From contig SLIS01000260.1 of NCBI GenBank assembly GCA_007135505.1, positions 1 through 6,218 of the forward strand: a stretch of 6,218 nt of DNA, in the 5' to 3' direction. Origin of the DNA: Halovivax sp. GTDB lineage: Archaea; Halobacteriota; Halobacteria; Halobacteriales; Natrialbaceae. Both the position numbers and the translations under genes were made by a program. Under the pieces are notes generated by a model, which did not search any database, was not told the DNA's origin, and was given only the letters and a program-made list of their open reading frames with translations. This document shows, piece by piece, positions 5,607 to 6,218 of this stretch; positions within the stretch are counted from its first letter, which is position 1; each line of letters opens with the position of its first letter.

Positions 5607-5691
5607 ACTCGGTCGCGGCCAGTGTCGGTCGAAACGGCTGCCCTTGACTGTAGATACCACTCGCGAAAGGGGTGTGCGTCGTTTCGGCGGC

Positions 5692-6180
5692 TCAGGAGCC
5701 CCAGAAGTTCTCGCGGCTGCCGAGCTGGGGTCGATCGGGGCTGCGATCTTCGGCGTCGTCGTCCTCGTCGTCGGACTCCGCTTCGTCGTCCGTTTCGTCC
5801 GCTTCGTCAGCGTCCGCCGCGTCGGCCGCTTCGTCCTCGTCGGCTTCCAGTGGCAATCGCTCGATCTCCTCGGCGCGAGCGTGGTTGCTGTGGACGCGGG
5901 TAATCTCGACGCGCGAGCGTGCGTTCGGGAGCACGCCGTCGACCATCACGATGAAGCCGTCGTCAGTTCGCCCGACGCCGGCGCCGCTTTCGTGCATGTC
6001 GACGACGTCGACGACGACCTCCTCCCCGATCTTTACGGGCTGGCTCTTCAGGTCGTCGATGGGCTGGTTGTAGTGTTTACACCACTCCTTGCCACCCCTG
6101 TCGCCGTAGTGCTGACACCCCATGCCAGCGATTCGCTCCGAGAAACTCGGACAGTCGTCCGCGAGTGGACAGTCAGCCAT
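5692..6180 (-). CDS. TRAM-domain protein with N-terminal Cys/His cluster
   Basis: Probable RNA-binding protein of 162 residues. Residues about 47-106 form a TRAM domain, a small beta-barrel: VKIGEEVVVDVVDMHESGAGVGRTDDGFIVMVDGVLPNARSRVEITRV. TRAM domains bind RNA in tRNA- and rRNA-modifying enzymes, and archaeal stand-alone TRAM proteins have been proposed as RNA chaperones. The head carries Cys4, Cys10, Cys22, His24, Cys34 and His36 (MADCPLADDC, GMGCQHYG, EWCKHYNQP), a pattern fit for zinc or an iron-sulfur cluster. Residues 112-146 are almost all Asp, Glu and Ala and surely disordered; the last 13 residues (RPQLGSRENFWGS) end with an aromatic patch. No enzyme domain is attached, so it is not a full methyltransferase such as RlmD/TrmA. 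The start at 6180 keeps the whole Cys cluster and lies 25 bases past a TATA-like box. Confidence 0.88.
   Translation of the reverse strand: MADCPLADDCPSFSERIAGMGCQHYGDRGGKEWCKHYNQPIDDLKSQPVKIGEEVVVDVVDMHESGAGVGRTDDGFIVMVDGVLPNARSRVEITRVHSNHARAEEIERLPLEADEDEAADAADADEADETDDEAESDDEDDDAEDRSPDRPQLGSRENFWGS
5750..5847. repeat. Asp/Glu/Ala codon repeat tract
   Basis: The minus-strand codons here are nearly all GAC, GAG, GAA and GCG-type, giving an imperfect triplet repeat (GTCGTC, TCGTCC, CTTCGTC on the plus strand). It encodes the acidic linker of the TRAM protein. Such tracts change length by slippage, so its length may vary between strains. Confidence 0.7.
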
Positions 6181-6200
6181 ACGCCGAATAGCGTCGGGAT

Positions 6201-6209
6201 CGTTAAACC
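6201..6209 (-). promoter_or_regulatory. TATA-like box for the TRAM gene
   Basis: The minus strand reads GGTTTAACG, with TTTAA centred 25 bases before the ATG at 6180. It is nearly the same element, at nearly the same distance, as the one ahead of the DUF5790 gene, and suits a leaderless transcript. Confidence 0.5.
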
Positions 6210-6218
6210 GCTTGCGTA

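Noticed and set aside
5750..5850. Possible CRISPR-like or satellite repeat
   Set aside because: The repetition is of acidic codons inside the TRAM gene, with no fixed unit or spacers.

Overview
The window looks like ordinary chromosome from a halophilic archaeon (class Halobacteria). The evidence is high GC, a strong excess of Asp and Glu in nearly every predicted protein, several protein families known mainly or only from haloarchaea (DUF5789, DUF5790, a Cys-rich TRAM protein, an Azf-type glucose-6-phosphate dehydrogenase), and TATA-like boxes about 25-28 bases ahead of start codons, as expected for leaderless archaeal transcripts. No rRNA, tRNA, CRISPR array, transposase or provirus gene was seen.

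Layout, left to right. Bases 1-314 hold no gene I can defend; there are only short unrecognised frames open at the left edge and a cluster of small palindromes. Next comes a minus-strand winged-helix regulator of the haloarchaeal FilR1-like type (315-1163) with an AT-rich promoter island at about 1190-1232. Then come a minus-strand DUF5789 protein (1297-1641), a divergent plus-strand creatininase/ArfB-family metallo-amidohydrolase (1801-2535), and convergent to it a minus-strand DUF5790 protein (2614-3018). Upstream of that lies the minus-strand pterin enzyme MptD (3198-3617). It is divergent from the plus-strand NAD-dependent glucose-6-phosphate dehydrogenase Azf (3753-4499). The right third is a minus-strand series: a TRAM-domain protein (5692-6180), a DUF309 protein (4916-5542) and a small DUF6199-like membrane protein (4569-4874). 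The last of these converges on azf across a short gap with a perfect 17-base tandem duplication.

Functionally this is mostly core metabolism and conserved haloarchaeal proteins. Azf feeds the archaeal oxidative pentose phosphate pathway. MptD makes the 6-hydroxymethylpterin precursor. The creatininase-family enzyme may be the ArfB-type deformylase on the riboflavin/F420 branch, which like the pterin branch starts from GTP. That pairing is suggestive only. The regulator at the left has clearly lower GC at third codon positions than the creatininase gene (about 60% against 84% over roughly the first 50 codons, counted by hand). Together with the gene-poor left edge, this suggests the left 1.2 kb is accessory or recently acquired. 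I found no convincing new multi-gene system; the least understood items are DUF5789, DUF5790, the TRAM protein's Cys/His cluster, and the DUF309/membrane-protein pair.
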